A stretch of 23,107 nucleotides of DNA from Comamonadaceae bacterium. Its GTDB lineage: Bacteria > Pseudomonadota > Gammaproteobacteria > Burkholderiales > Burkholderiaceae_C. Position 1 is the stretch's first letter, and each line of letters begins with the position of its first letter. Of the stretch, positions 14,783 through 22,757 are shown one piece after another. The DNA lies in assembly GCA_024642025.1 (NCBI GenBank), contig JAHEBY010000004.1, forward strand, positions 1 to 23,107. The letters are read 5' to 3'. A program made the position numbers and the translations under genes. The notes beneath the pieces were generated by a model. The model had not been told where the DNA came from, made no database searches, and saw only the letters and a program-made list of their open reading frames with translations.

Positions 14783-15607
14783 ATGAATCAGATCCAGCTA
14801 CTTATTATTGATCCTCAAAACGATTTCATGGATATACCCGGCGCGGCTTTGCCCGTACCGGGCGCGAACGTCGACATGAACCGGACTGCCGACTTTCTGC
14901 AGGCCATGAGGCCCATGGTGAGCGACATCGTCCTCACGCTCGATTCGCATGCAAGTTTCGGTATCGAACGAACCACGTTCTGGGTCGATGAAAGGGGCCG
15001 GTCAATGACGCCCTTCACGCAAATCAAGGCCCAGGACATGGAGCGCGGAACCTATGTACCGCGTTTCCAACGGTTCCGTGTCGAGACTTTGACATATCTT
15101 CAGACTCTCGAATCAGCTGGTGAGCATGCACTAATCGTGTGGCCGATCCACTGTGTAGTTGGTACATGGGGCCACAACTTGCACGAGCGCTTGTCTCAAG
15201 AAATCGCTGACTGGGAGTCGGCTACAGGTTCCGCCTGCGTAAAAGTGCTCAAGGGCCAAAATCCAATGACCGAGCAGTACAGTGCATTTCGGGCGGAGGT
15301 CCCACGCAAGGATGATGCGCGAACGGAAAACAACGCGCAGCTGATGGCGCGATTGGAGCAGGGACCGGAATGGTTGGTGGTTGCAGGCGAAGCGTCGAGC
15401 CATTGCGTGGCCGCCTCCTGCGAAGACATGCTGGCTCAACTGAGCGCTGATCGGCTTCAAAGAATGATAATTTTGTCTGACTGCATGAGTCCTGTGAGCG
15501 GGTTTGAATTGACGGCACGCGTGTTGCTCGAGAAGGCAAGGTCAAAGGGCGTTCACGTGCTGACATCTCAAGAAGCCGTAACTCGCCTAGCCATGGGTAT
15601 CATGTAG
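14783..15607 (+). CDS. Isochorismatase-superfamily cysteine hydrolase, nicotinamidase-like
   Basis: A 274-residue cysteine hydrolase. The triad expected for nicotinamidases is visible: Asp10 in IIDPQNDFM, Lys157 in VLKGQNP followed by YSAF, and nucleophile Cys208 in EASSHCVAAS. The nicotinamidase metal site is suggested by LDSH (Asp54, His56). The WPIHCVVGTWGHNLHE segment (120-135) closely matches the nicotinamidase WPxHCVxGTxG block. The likely reaction is nicotinamide to nicotinate plus ammonia in NAD salvage. At 274 residues it is longer than typical PncA (about 210), with extra sequence around 65-105, so another amide substrate is possible. The ATG at 14783 aligns the first strand with the family. 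It follows queG by 29 bp and ends 2 bp before the permease gene. Confidence 0.8.
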   Translation: MNQIQLLIIDPQNDFMDIPGAALPVPGANVDMNRTADFLQAMRPMVSDIVLTLDSHASFGIERTTFWVDERGRSMTPFTQIKAQDMERGTYVPRFQRFRVETLTYLQTLESAGEHALIVWPIHCVVGTWGHNLHERLSQEIADWESATGSACVKVLKGQNPMTEQYSAFRAEVPRKDDARTENNAQLMARLEQGPEWLVVAGEASSHCVAASCEDMLAQLSADRLQRMIILSDCMSPVSGFELTARVLLEKARSKGVHVLTSQEAVTRLAMGIM

Positions 15608-15609
15608 GC

Positions 15610-16413
15610 ATGATCCGCAATCCGGTGAACTCCGCAATGCCTGATCGTTGGGCACGTGAATGGACCGAATGGGTTCGTGGTTGGTGGCAGATCATTCACG
15701 TGGGCGCCCAGATTATGGTGCTTGCCTTGGCGCCATCGAGCTACCGAAAATCACAGCGTCGTGTATTGAATCGTCACATTTACCTGTCTACTGCACCACT
15801 GTTGCCCGGCTTTATCGTGTTGTCGACGCTGGTCAGTTTGATAATTATCAGAATTGTCGTGGCGACCACTCTGACGTATGGCCTGAATCAGTATGCTTTG
15901 GAGTTATTGATACGAACTTTAGTGCTGGAGCTGCTTCCGATCTCTGTTGCGTTGTTTGTGGCAGTGCGCTATTCGATGCCGCAAGGAAAAAGTGTTCGTG
16001 ACATGCGTTTGCGGGGGGAGCTGAATGCAATCTGGCGTGCTGGTAAAGACCCGGCCCGCGACGAACTTTTGCCCAGGGTGGGCGCTGGTGTTTTTGCGAT
16101 CCTCACTTTGGCGACGATCAGCTGTGTTTGCACCCTGGCTCTCGCCTACCTGAATGTTTACGGTTTCAAGATGTGGGGCTTTGCCAGCTACAGCCGATCG
16201 GTTGGGCAGATCTTTAGCCCAGTTGTCGCCCTGATTTTTTGCCTGAAGACACTGCTTTTTAGCCTTGCCGTGGCTTTGATTCCGATTGTCTATATGCCTC
16301 AGACCGAAGAAAGCAACTTCAAGGTTGTCAATGCCGAGATCATGGTGCTTGCCCGGCTGCTTGCCGTGATACTGTTTGTTGAGGTGTTGTCACTCGTCGG
16401 AAACTATTATTGA
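15610..16413 (+). CDS. MlaE-like ABC permease (divergent)
   Basis: A 267-residue inner-membrane protein with about five hydrophobic segments, recognised as MlaE-like from its layout and its partner, the MCE gene just downstream. The region LELLPISVALFVAVRYSMPQ corresponds to the MlaE ELxPxLxAL helix. The following loop, ending RAGKDPARDELLPRVGAGVF, corresponds to the coupling helix and its GIDPxRYLVxPRV continuation. The usual EQIDAL of MlaE is not kept: the sequence is RGELNAIW. By family it would be the permease of an intermembrane lipid transporter, yet no ATPase gene accompanies it. It starts 2 bp after the hydrolase stop and lies 27 bp before the MCE gene, so it is probably cotranscribed with both. 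Confidence 0.7.
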   Translation: MIRNPVNSAMPDRWAREWTEWVRGWWQIIHVGAQIMVLALAPSSYRKSQRRVLNRHIYLSTAPLLPGFIVLSTLVSLIIIRIVVATTLTYGLNQYALELLIRTLVLELLPISVALFVAVRYSMPQGKSVRDMRLRGELNAIWRAGKDPARDELLPRVGAGVFAILTLATISCVCTLALAYLNVYGFKMWGFASYSRSVGQIFSPVVALIFCLKTLLFSLAVALIPIVYMPQTEESNFKVVNAEIMVLARLLAVILFVEVLSLVGNYY

Positions 16414-16440
16414 ATCTCAAGGTCAATTAAACTGAATTGA

Positions 16441-17439
16441 ATGGAAGCCAATAACGATTCCCCTCCACCCGTCGCGAATCTTGAGTTTAAGGCGCGGCTG
16501 CTGGTTGTGTTGCTGATTACTTTGCTCGCAGGTGCTGTAGCGTTCGTCATGGTTGCGCGAGGGGCGTTTGAGCAGACTCAGCAGCTCGTATTGATTGCTG
16601 ATGACTCTGAAGGCATTGTGGTTGGCATGGACTTGACCTTCTCCGGCTTCCCAATTGGCCGGGTTGGTCGAATTGAACTGTCTGATGCGGGTAACGCCCG
16701 CATATTGATCGATGTGCCGAAGAAGGACGCTCATTGGTTGAGGAAATCCAGCATCTTCACGATGGAAAGCGGCTTGGTTGGGGGTACCCGAATTCGCGCG
16801 TTCAGTGGCATATTGACCGATCCGCTCCTGGAGGATGGCGCAGAGCGTCGGGTTTTGCGTGGTGATGCCAAGGCTGAGATTCCGTTGATGGTCGCGAGCG
16901 TTCGCGAGCTGGTCAGCAATCTCAAGGAATTGACTGCACCGGGTGGATCGCTAAGTGCCAGCTTGAGCAACGTTCAGGGTGCGACAGCAAGACTTAACGG
17001 GCCGCGTGGAGGGATGAGCCTGCTCTTTGGCAATGACTCAGATGCCAAAAAAATTGTGACCACACTTGACCGCACCAATGCGTTACTGGCGCGACTCGAT
17101 GGGCTGGCCCTGAAGGCGGACGGTATTGCCACCAAAACCGATGGTTTGATAGCCAATGCAGACAGACAGGTGTTCGGGTCCTCAGGGGTGATGGTTGAGA
17201 CCCAGGCAACCGTAGCCCAATTGAATGGGCTCTTGGCCGATGCGCGTAGTAGCCTCAAAAGGGTTGATGCGGTCTTGCTTGAAGCGCAGGCCATAGGTGC
17301 CAATACCCGCGAGGCCACAGTCAATCTTGGTACGCTACGGGCGGAGGTAGAAACTAGTCTCAGAAAAGTGGAGCACCTCGTCAACGAGGTGAATCGCAAG
17401 TGGCCGTTTGCCCGCGATACAGAGCTGAAACTGCCATGA
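16441..17439 (+). CDS. MlaD/MCE-family lipid-transport protein
   Basis: A 332-residue inner-membrane-anchored MCE protein. One transmembrane helix (about 18-41, RLLVVLLITLLAGAVAFVMV) is followed by the MCE domain (about 46-125), including GIVVGMDLTFSGFPIGRVGR and the ESGLVGGTRIRAF strand pair. A long helical region (about 145-315) with regularly spaced leucines and many T/N/D residues then follows, of the sort that forms the hydrophobic tunnel in MCE hexamers. The C-terminus NRKWPFARDTELKLP is characteristic of this subfamily. MCE proteins carry phospholipids between inner and outer membrane. It is preceded by the MlaE-like permease and overlaps the next gene by 4 bp (ATGA). No ATPase gene is at this locus. 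Confidence 0.88.
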   Translation: MEANNDSPPPVANLEFKARLLVVLLITLLAGAVAFVMVARGAFEQTQQLVLIADDSEGIVVGMDLTFSGFPIGRVGRIELSDAGNARILIDVPKKDAHWLRKSSIFTMESGLVGGTRIRAFSGILTDPLLEDGAERRVLRGDAKAEIPLMVASVRELVSNLKELTAPGGSLSASLSNVQGATARLNGPRGGMSLLFGNDSDAKKIVTTLDRTNALLARLDGLALKADGIATKTDGLIANADRQVFGSSGVMVETQATVAQLNGLLADARSSLKRVDAVLLEAQAIGANTREATVNLGTLRAEVETSLRKVEHLVNEVNRKWPFARDTELKLP

Positions 17440-18089
17440 CCCTACATCGCCTTCTGTGCCTTGTCCTGGCTGTTGTTGCGACATGCGGTTGTGCCAGCAA
17501 GCCGCCCCCGCCCGATTGGCAGTTGAACGCTCAAGGGTCTGTGGAGCGTGCAATTGAAGCGTACCTGACGGGTTCGACGCGTGTTGAAGAGGTGGAGTTC
17601 CAGCGCGCCAGAAGCGATGTCGGGCGAACCGGCAAAGTTGATCTTGTTGCCCGTGTGGAATTGATCCGGTGTGCTGTTCGGGTCGCTAGCCTGGAGTCTG
17701 AAACCTGCGAAGCCTATGAACGCATCGCAGCAGATGTCAGCAAACCCGAACGTGCCTACGCAGATTACCTTGCTGGCCGAACCGGTCCCGACCAAAACTT
17801 GCTTTTGCCAGAGCCGCACCGCAATGTCGTTTCGGGCGGTGCGCAGTCACTTGACTCAATGCATGATCCGCTTTCACGATTGATTGGGGCAGGGGTTTTG
17901 TTCAAGGTCGGCAGGGCCGACCCAGCGGTTGCAACGATCGCCATCGAAACCGCTTCGGAGCAGGGCTGGAATCGACCCTTGCTTGCTTGGCTTTATGTCG
18001 CGCGCCAGCGTGCTGGATCGGCCGGCAATTGGACCGAGCGCGACCGAATTCAAAGGCGTATCGACTTAATTCTGCCAAAGGCCCGGTAA
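17436..18089 (+). CDS. Hypothetical small secreted protein, putative lipoprotein, linked to MCE gene
   Basis: A 217-residue protein I do not recognise. The N-terminus MTLHRLLCLVLAVVATCGC is a short basic-hydrophobic signal ending in a possible lipobox with Cys19 (TCGC is a poor lipobox, so a plain signal peptide is possible). Behind it comes ASKPPPPDWQLNAQGSVERA, then a soluble, mostly helical region with Ala-rich pairs, possibly TPR-like (SVERAIEAYLTG, ERIAADVSKPERAYADYLAG, ATIAIETASEQGWNRPLLAW). It overlaps the MCE gene by ATGA, so it is likely translated with it and may be its periplasmic or outer-membrane partner; that is inference. It does not look like the usual ABC-auxiliary lipoprotein. 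Its 3' end overlaps the convergent AEC gene by 24 bp. Confidence 0.72.
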   Translation: MTLHRLLCLVLAVVATCGCASKPPPPDWQLNAQGSVERAIEAYLTGSTRVEEVEFQRARSDVGRTGKVDLVARVELIRCAVRVASLESETCEAYERIAADVSKPERAYADYLAGRTGPDQNLLLPEPHRNVVSGGAQSLDSMHDPLSRLIGAGVLFKVGRADPAVATIAIETASEQGWNRPLLAWLYVARQRAGSAGNWTERDRIQRRIDLILPKAR

Positions 18090-18986
18090 TACGCTGAGGG
18101 AGAGTGTCAGGCTTACAGGGCCGAGCAATGTAGATAATGTGACCAAACCCGCGACATAAGGTCCGTTGTATCCCATCCGAGATGCGAGAACGTAGCACGT
18201 GGATGCTGTGGGCAACGCAGAGAAAATCAACAGAATACTGCCTTGCTGAGATGAGAGGCCAAATGCGTGACTCAATGCCCAGGCAACAAGCGGCAGCAGA
18301 AAATGACGGATCGTCAAAACGGAGCCAGTCAGAATCTTCGATTTCGACAAAGCGCCAAACTGGAGACCAGCGCCCGCCGCCATCAAGCCGAGCGCGATTG
18401 AAGCCGCGCCAATGCGGTTTACGGTGGGTTCCAGCCATGTCGGAATCGAGAGGCCCAGCAGGTTTGCAAATAGCCCCGAGGCCGTGCCGATGATCAGGGG
18501 ATTTCGCACCAGCTCTTTGAAGAAGCCTCTCCTGGCTTGCCTCGCCATAGGCCAAACTGCCGCAATATTGAACACAGGGACACATACGCCAATCAAAAGC
18601 GAGATCATGAGCAGCCCGGGAGGGCCCGCAATGCGCTCGGCAATAGCCAAAGCTATAAATGAGTTAAATCTGAAGGCTACTTGTGCGCCGCCTGCGTGTT
18701 CCCGGGCATCCACGTGCCGGCCAATCCAGGGTAAAAAAGGTATCGAATAAGACATCGCGATTCCAGCCGCCCCCATCACCAGGCCAGCAATCAGAAGGCT
18801 CGAAGTGTTCGCGATGTCCAGAGGGCTTTTGACAATCGACTGAAATAGCAGAATTGGGAACAGAAAGTAGTAGACCAGGACTTCTACCTGTTGCCAAACT
18901 TTGCGATCAAGAGAGGTATGCCGGCATAGGGCAAAACCACACAAAATTAAGGCGAAATCTGGAAACAATAAAGCTGCGTAGTTCAC
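18066..18986 (-). CDS. AEC-family transporter (auxin efflux carrier fold)
   Basis: A 306-residue polytopic membrane protein of the AEC family (bile/arsenite/riboflavin-like fold), with about ten hydrophobic helices in two halves. Family-like features are LLFPDFALILCGFALCR at the N-terminus, VYYFLFPILLFQSIVKSPLD (about 38-57), FRFNSFIALAIAERI before mid-protein, and the late VLASRMGYNGPYVAGLVTLS containing the conserved small-residue cross-over region. Family members export or take up small organic acids such as malate or malonate; no substrate can be assigned here. I chose the GTG at 18986 because AEC proteins begin directly with the first helix. An ATG at 19055 would add 23 polar residues that look non-native. 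It is divergent from the chalcone-isomerase-like gene. Confidence 0.86.
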   Translation of the reverse strand: MNYAALLFPDFALILCGFALCRHTSLDRKVWQQVEVLVYYFLFPILLFQSIVKSPLDIANTSSLLIAGLVMGAAGIAMSYSIPFLPWIGRHVDAREHAGGAQVAFRFNSFIALAIAERIAGPPGLLMISLLIGVCVPVFNIAAVWPMARQARRGFFKELVRNPLIIGTASGLFANLLGLSIPTWLEPTVNRIGAASIALGLMAAGAGLQFGALSKSKILTGSVLTIRHFLLPLVAWALSHAFGLSSQQGSILLIFSALPTASTCYVLASRMGYNGPYVAGLVTLSTLLGPVSLTLSLSVLPGLWQN

Positions 18987-19091
18987 TCGCGAGAGAATAA
19001 CAGTGATTCTTATGCGTACAGAATTTTGGTTGATCGGTGATCTGGACAACGCCATTGTCGGCGTGAAGCCAATAGTTTGCGTTATGAGTCC

Positions 19092-19670
19092 ATGAATAAA
19101 CTTTTTCCGACATTGGCCTGCGTTGTAGCTATGACCTCGGTGAGCCTTTCTGCGTCTGCAGTGACCTTAGAGGGCATTCATTTTGAAGACCTCGTTCGCA
19201 TTGGGGCCAGCGATCTAAAGCTGAATGGGGTTGGCATTCGTGCCGTCTTCATTATTCGAGGGTATGTTGCCGGCCTCTATTTGAGTAACAAAGCGAGTAC
19301 GCCCGCAGAGGTGCTCAACGCTACAGGGCCCAAGCGCGTCTTGATGCGCATGTTACGTGAAGCCACCGCGGAGGATTTCAACAAGGCGCTGATTGCAGGC
19401 ATTCGGAAGAATGCAACTGATATTGAGCTACAAAGACTGCAAAGCCGGATCGACGAACTGGAAAGTACGATTGCCAAAGTGGGGTTTGTTCGCAAGGGGG
19501 ATGCCATTTCGCTTGACTATGAACCAGATCGAGGTACGACGCTTGAAATCAACGGATCGTTGCGTGGCAGTCCTATTCCTGGTGCAGATTTTTACAATTC
19601 GGTATTGCAGATCTTTGTTGGTGAGCACCCGGTCGATGCGCGGCTGAAAAAAGGCATGTTGGGCCAATAA
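19092..19670 (+). CDS. Secreted chalcone-isomerase-like protein
   Basis: A 192-residue protein with a clear signal peptide (MNKLFPTLACVVAMTSVSLSASA, cleavage near residue 23) followed by a chalcone-isomerase-like fold (PF16036 type). The stretches DLVRIGASDLKLNGVGIRAV, IIRGYVAGLYLSNKASTPAEVL and GPKRVLMRMLREATAEDFNKAL fit this family, as do GSLRGSPIPGADFYNSVLQIFVGEHPVD near the end. True chalcone isomerases act on plant flavonoids; bacterial periplasmic relatives have unknown roles, perhaps binding fatty-acid-like ligands. I used the ATG at 19092, which puts the signal peptide at the start, rather than an ATG five codons earlier. It ends 5 bp before xerD and likely shares its transcript. Confidence 0.84.
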   Translation: MNKLFPTLACVVAMTSVSLSASAVTLEGIHFEDLVRIGASDLKLNGVGIRAVFIIRGYVAGLYLSNKASTPAEVLNATGPKRVLMRMLREATAEDFNKALIAGIRKNATDIELQRLQSRIDELESTIAKVGFVRKGDAISLDYEPDRGTTLEINGSLRGSPIPGADFYNSVLQIFVGEHPVDARLKKGMLGQ

Positions 19671-19675
19671 AGGAA

Positions 19676-20581
19676 ATGATCTCTGTCGATAAGTCCAGTA
19701 TTGATGAATTTGTTGACGCCTTGTGGCTTGAGGAAGGCCTGTCTGTCAATACTTTGTCGGCTTACCGGCGGGATCTGACACAGTTCGCACTCTGGACGGG
19801 CGAGCGGGCGCGGGGTTTGGCGGAAGTGACCACAAATGATTTGACGAGCTATTTTGCTTTTAGACATGGGGCCACAAAGGCTACTACTGCAAACCGTCGA
19901 TTGTCAGTTCTGAAGCGTTTTTTCCGATGGGCCCTTCGTGAGCGCAAGGTCTCCAGTGACCCGACTTTGAAAATGCAGACGGCCCGGCAGGCCATGCGAA
20001 TTCCCAAAACCTTGACAGAGCAGAGCGTTGAAGCATTGTTAATGGCGCCAGATATTGGCTCACCGCTGGGCATTCGGGATCGCACGATGCTGGAGCTGAT
20101 GTACGCAAGTGGATTGCGGGTGAGCGAGCTGGTAAACCTCAAGGTTGCAAATATCAGTCTTGCAGATAGCGTCTTACGTGTATTTGGCAAGGGCAACAAG
20201 GAACGCCTGGTTCCATTTGGACAGACAGCCTCCCTTTGGTTGAATCGCTACTTGACAGAAGTTCGGCCTGTGCTGCTTCTGGGCAAGTCTGCTGACGATC
20301 TCTTTGTGACAAATCGGGGGGTAAGGGCCGGGAGTGCCATGTCGCGCGTCATGTTCTGGATGCTGGTGAAAAAATATGCAAGCAAAGCCGGAATCACCAC
20401 GGCATTGTCGCCACATACCCTGAGACATGCATTTGCTACGCATTTGCTGAATCATGGCGCGGACCTTCGGGCCGTGCAGATGCTTCTGGGTCACGCGGAT
20501 ATTTCAACTACTACCATCTACACGCATGTGGCACGTGAGCGGCTCAAAGCCATTCATGCCCAGCATCACCCACGAGGTTGA
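19676..20581 (+). CDS. xerD: Tyrosine recombinase XerD
   Basis: A 301-residue tyrosine recombinase of normal XerC/D length. With XerC it resolves chromosome dimers at dif during division. The N-terminal SAM-like DNA-binding domain has LSVNTLSAYRRDLTQFALW (22-40). The catalytic domain has all expected residues: Arg148 in ASGLRVSEL, Lys172 in GKGNKERLVP, His247 and Arg250 in HTLRH, His273 in LLGHADISTT, and nucleophile Tyr282 in IYTHV. The LLGHADISTTTIYTHV block and the housekeeping context favour XerD over a mobile-element integrase. It lies 5 bp after the chalcone-isomerase-like gene and is convergent with the EAL-HDOD gene (17 bp between stops). Confidence 0.95.
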   Translation: MISVDKSSIDEFVDALWLEEGLSVNTLSAYRRDLTQFALWTGERARGLAEVTTNDLTSYFAFRHGATKATTANRRLSVLKRFFRWALRERKVSSDPTLKMQTARQAMRIPKTLTEQSVEALLMAPDIGSPLGIRDRTMLELMYASGLRVSELVNLKVANISLADSVLRVFGKGNKERLVPFGQTASLWLNRYLTEVRPVLLLGKSADDLFVTNRGVRAGSAMSRVMFWMLVKKYASKAGITTALSPHTLRHAFATHLLNHGADLRAVQMLLGHADISTTTIYTHVARERLKAIHAQHHPRG

Positions 20582-20598
20582 CCCGACGTTCCGGCCCC

Positions 20599-21843
20599 TC
20601 AGGGCATCACACCATCGGTCCAGGCGAGCGCTTGAAGATGCGCCCAATTGACCTGCCTGTTTGAAAGCAAAAGCGCATTGGCTGCTCGTGCAAACGCCTC
20701 GTCATTTGCCGTTTCACAGGCCTCTGCCAAATCCAGAAATGATGCGAATTTCCCGCTGCGATGCACCAGTGCCTGAACTACATCAGTGGGTAGCGACACC
20801 GATTCCAGCGCTTCCTTCAGCGGTATTCCCAGCATGTCGTCAAGTAAGGAAAAAACACCAGTAACAAATGCGTTGTCACAGTCCTCGGGTGGCAGGAGCT
20901 CAGTTGCCAACAATTCCATCAGACGTCCCCGCACGACCGCCTTGTTGCCCGTCAACGGTCCCGCTGGCCCCGCTGGCGAGGTTGTCATCAGAAGAACGGC
21001 CCATCTAAAAAGTTTCTTCAATCCTAGAAGCATGACGGCGTGACGGAAAGAGGTGATTTCACGGCTCATTCCAAAGCCTGAGGAGTTAATAAACCGAAGC
21101 AAATTGAATGAAAGGGTGGGGTCCTTCTTGAGAACGTCTTCAATCTCACCTGTGCTGGCCTGCTGCCTGACCAAGTTGATCAATTGAATGATATTCGCCT
21201 GCATCGGACGTATGACATTCATTTTCATTTCTACGGGCCTTTCAAACCAGAAGCCCTGAAACAGTTTTACCCCCATGTGCAGGAGCGACTTAAACTGGGC
21301 CTCAGTTTCGACCTTCTCTGCGATGAGTCGTGCGCTGCTGCGTCCCCCGGCCAGATTGACCAAATTGGCGAGCTGGTCGTGTTGCACCATGTTCATATCA
21401 ATTTTTATGTAGGACGCGTAGGGTAGCCAAGCGGCATAAGCGGCGTCAAGAACCGTGTGCTTGAATGCCAGCCTGAATCCACGGCTATGGATATCCGCCA
21501 AAATGTGACGGCGATCATCGATGCCGTCTGGTTCCTCGTCTACCCCTGGAATTTCAAGAATCACACGATCAGGGCTAATCAACTCAAGATGCCCGCCAGC
21601 CAGACTTTCATGAGTGCAATTTATAAAAAGAGGTTTGAGTGTCACCCCCTCCTCGTACTCCGCTTGGGACAGTGCGTTAAAGAGCAACTCGGCGTCTGAT
21701 GTCGCCGTATGCGAAGTCTGGTTGACCGATCTGTCAAATAGTTCGTACCCAAACACCGTGCGTTTGTCGTCCAGGATGGCCTGACGCGCAATCAGATGCG
21801 TTACCTTTGGCGTTTCAAAACCGGGTGTTTCAGAGGTCGACAT
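20599..21843 (-). CDS. Degenerate EAL plus HDOD signalling protein
   Basis: A 414-residue cytoplasmic signalling protein of the YuxH/CdgJ type: an N-terminal EAL-like domain (about 14-200) and a C-terminal HDOD domain (about 210-395). The EAL domain reads IARQAILDDKRTVFGYELFD, so the signature EAL is replaced by ELF at 34-36. Asn75 in LFINCT, Glu97 in ILEIPG, Lys147 in IKIDM and Glu176 in AEKVET are kept, with Gln196 in KLFQGF. The paired aspartates of DDFG are absent (the region reads RLAFKHTVLD), so c-di-GMP hydrolysis is unlikely. The HDOD domain lacks the HD pair typical of hydrolases. Related proteins affect motility and taxis. I used the ATG at 21843; an earlier ATG would add an atypical hydrophobic leader. 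Confidence 0.87.
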   Translation of the reverse strand: MSTSETPGFETPKVTHLIARQAILDDKRTVFGYELFDRSVNQTSHTATSDAELLFNALSQAEYEEGVTLKPLFINCTHESLAGGHLELISPDRVILEIPGVDEEPDGIDDRRHILADIHSRGFRLAFKHTVLDAAYAAWLPYASYIKIDMNMVQHDQLANLVNLAGGRSSARLIAEKVETEAQFKSLLHMGVKLFQGFWFERPVEMKMNVIRPMQANIIQLINLVRQQASTGEIEDVLKKDPTLSFNLLRFINSSGFGMSREITSFRHAVMLLGLKKLFRWAVLLMTTSPAGPAGPLTGNKAVVRGRLMELLATELLPPEDCDNAFVTGVFSLLDDMLGIPLKEALESVSLPTDVVQALVHRSGKFASFLDLAEACETANDEAFARAANALLLSNRQVNWAHLQALAWTDGVMP

Positions 21844-21909
21844 ATGCTTTGGGCTCAAGTAAACAAAAATCCAAGAAAGACAGCGGTAAACCGGCAAAAA
21901 AATCAGCCG

Positions 21910-22722
21910 CTAACTATGAGGAGTCGCATCCGGCTCCCGCAACAGGGATATCTCATATTCCGTAAAACCTGCCATCCGGCGTGCGGCGATGTTGAATGGT
22001 GGCTTTAAAACGGGCGCAGAGTATTGAGTTGCCAAACATGCGTAATGCGAAATTGGGTCTAGCCCGCGAGTCCGGCACAGCCAGTTGTACCATCGGTTTC
22101 CAATTGCCACGTGTCCCACTTCATCCGCGAGAATTTCATCCAGAATTTCGGCTGAGCGTAGTGTTTGAGGTGTACCTGCCTTGATTAGTCGGGCCTGAAT
22201 TTGAGGCGTGGCATCCAGCCCCCGTGCCTCAAGGGTGCGCGGCACCAATGCCATTCTGGCAACGATATCTTCCCCGGTTCTTTCGCACATTGTCCACAAA
22301 CCATCGTGGGCGGGGAAGTCGCCGTAGGCAAAACCAAGCGACTTCAGCTGTTCAACCAACAGCATAAAGTGTCTAGATTCGTCATGAGCAACATCCAGCC
22401 AATCGAGGTAATACCCGTCTGGCATACCCCTGAAGGCCAATATGGCATCCAGCGCAAGATCAATCGCGTTGAGTTCAATATGAACGATTGAATGGAGTAG
22501 CGCGGCGTGCCCACGGTCGGTGAAGGGCGAGCGCCTGGGCATCTTCGCTGCATCAACCAGTGCGGGGCGGGCCGGCCTCCCAGGAGGCGTTCGAGAACCC
22601 ACAACGCAATACGACCGTAGGGTTTCCATCATTTCCCCAGGCTGCAAGGCCGTCACAAGATTCGCCTTCCTTACAGGGTCGGTCTGGGAAAAAGCCTCCA
22701 ACAAACGGTTCGAGTGAGCCAT
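21910..22722 (-). CDS. DUF455 ferritin-like di-iron protein
   Basis: A 270-residue protein of the DUF455 family, related in fold to tRNA hydroxylase MiaE and ferritin-like oxygenases. The di-iron ligand pattern is visible: Glu83 in HIELNAIDLAL, Glu115xxHis118 in HDESRHF, a central acidic residue (Glu147 or Glu151), and Glu201xxHis204 in ADEVGHVAIG. The substrate is unknown; a link to RNA or cofactor hydroxylation would be inference only. It ends 66 bp before the EAL-HDOD gene start on the same strand and is divergent from the carbonic-anhydrase-like gene across 35 bp. The ATG at 22722 is the only plausible start. The C-terminal RMAGFTEYEI segment is typical of the family. Confidence 0.86.
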   Translation of the reverse strand: MAHSNRLLEAFSQTDPVRKANLVTALQPGEMMETLRSYCVVGSRTPPGRPARPALVDAAKMPRRSPFTDRGHAALLHSIVHIELNAIDLALDAILAFRGMPDGYYLDWLDVAHDESRHFMLLVEQLKSLGFAYGDFPAHDGLWTMCERTGEDIVARMALVPRTLEARGLDATPQIQARLIKAGTPQTLRSAEILDEILADEVGHVAIGNRWYNWLCRTRGLDPISHYACLATQYSAPVLKPPFNIAARRMAGFTEYEISLLREPDATPHS

Positions 22723-22757
22723 CCTTACAATTCTAGGCTGTCAACAAGCGAGACGTC

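Noticed and set aside
16414..16440. A possible hidden MlaF-type ATPase gene between permease and MCE genes
   Set aside because: Only 27 bp are available, and no Walker A or LSGGQ motif occurs in any frame of the operon outside the FrcA-like gene.
19676..20581. Tyrosine recombinase as the integrase of a mobile island
   Set aside because: Length, motif set and XerD-like C-terminus fit the housekeeping recombinase, and there is no adjacent tRNA, attachment repeat or phage gene.
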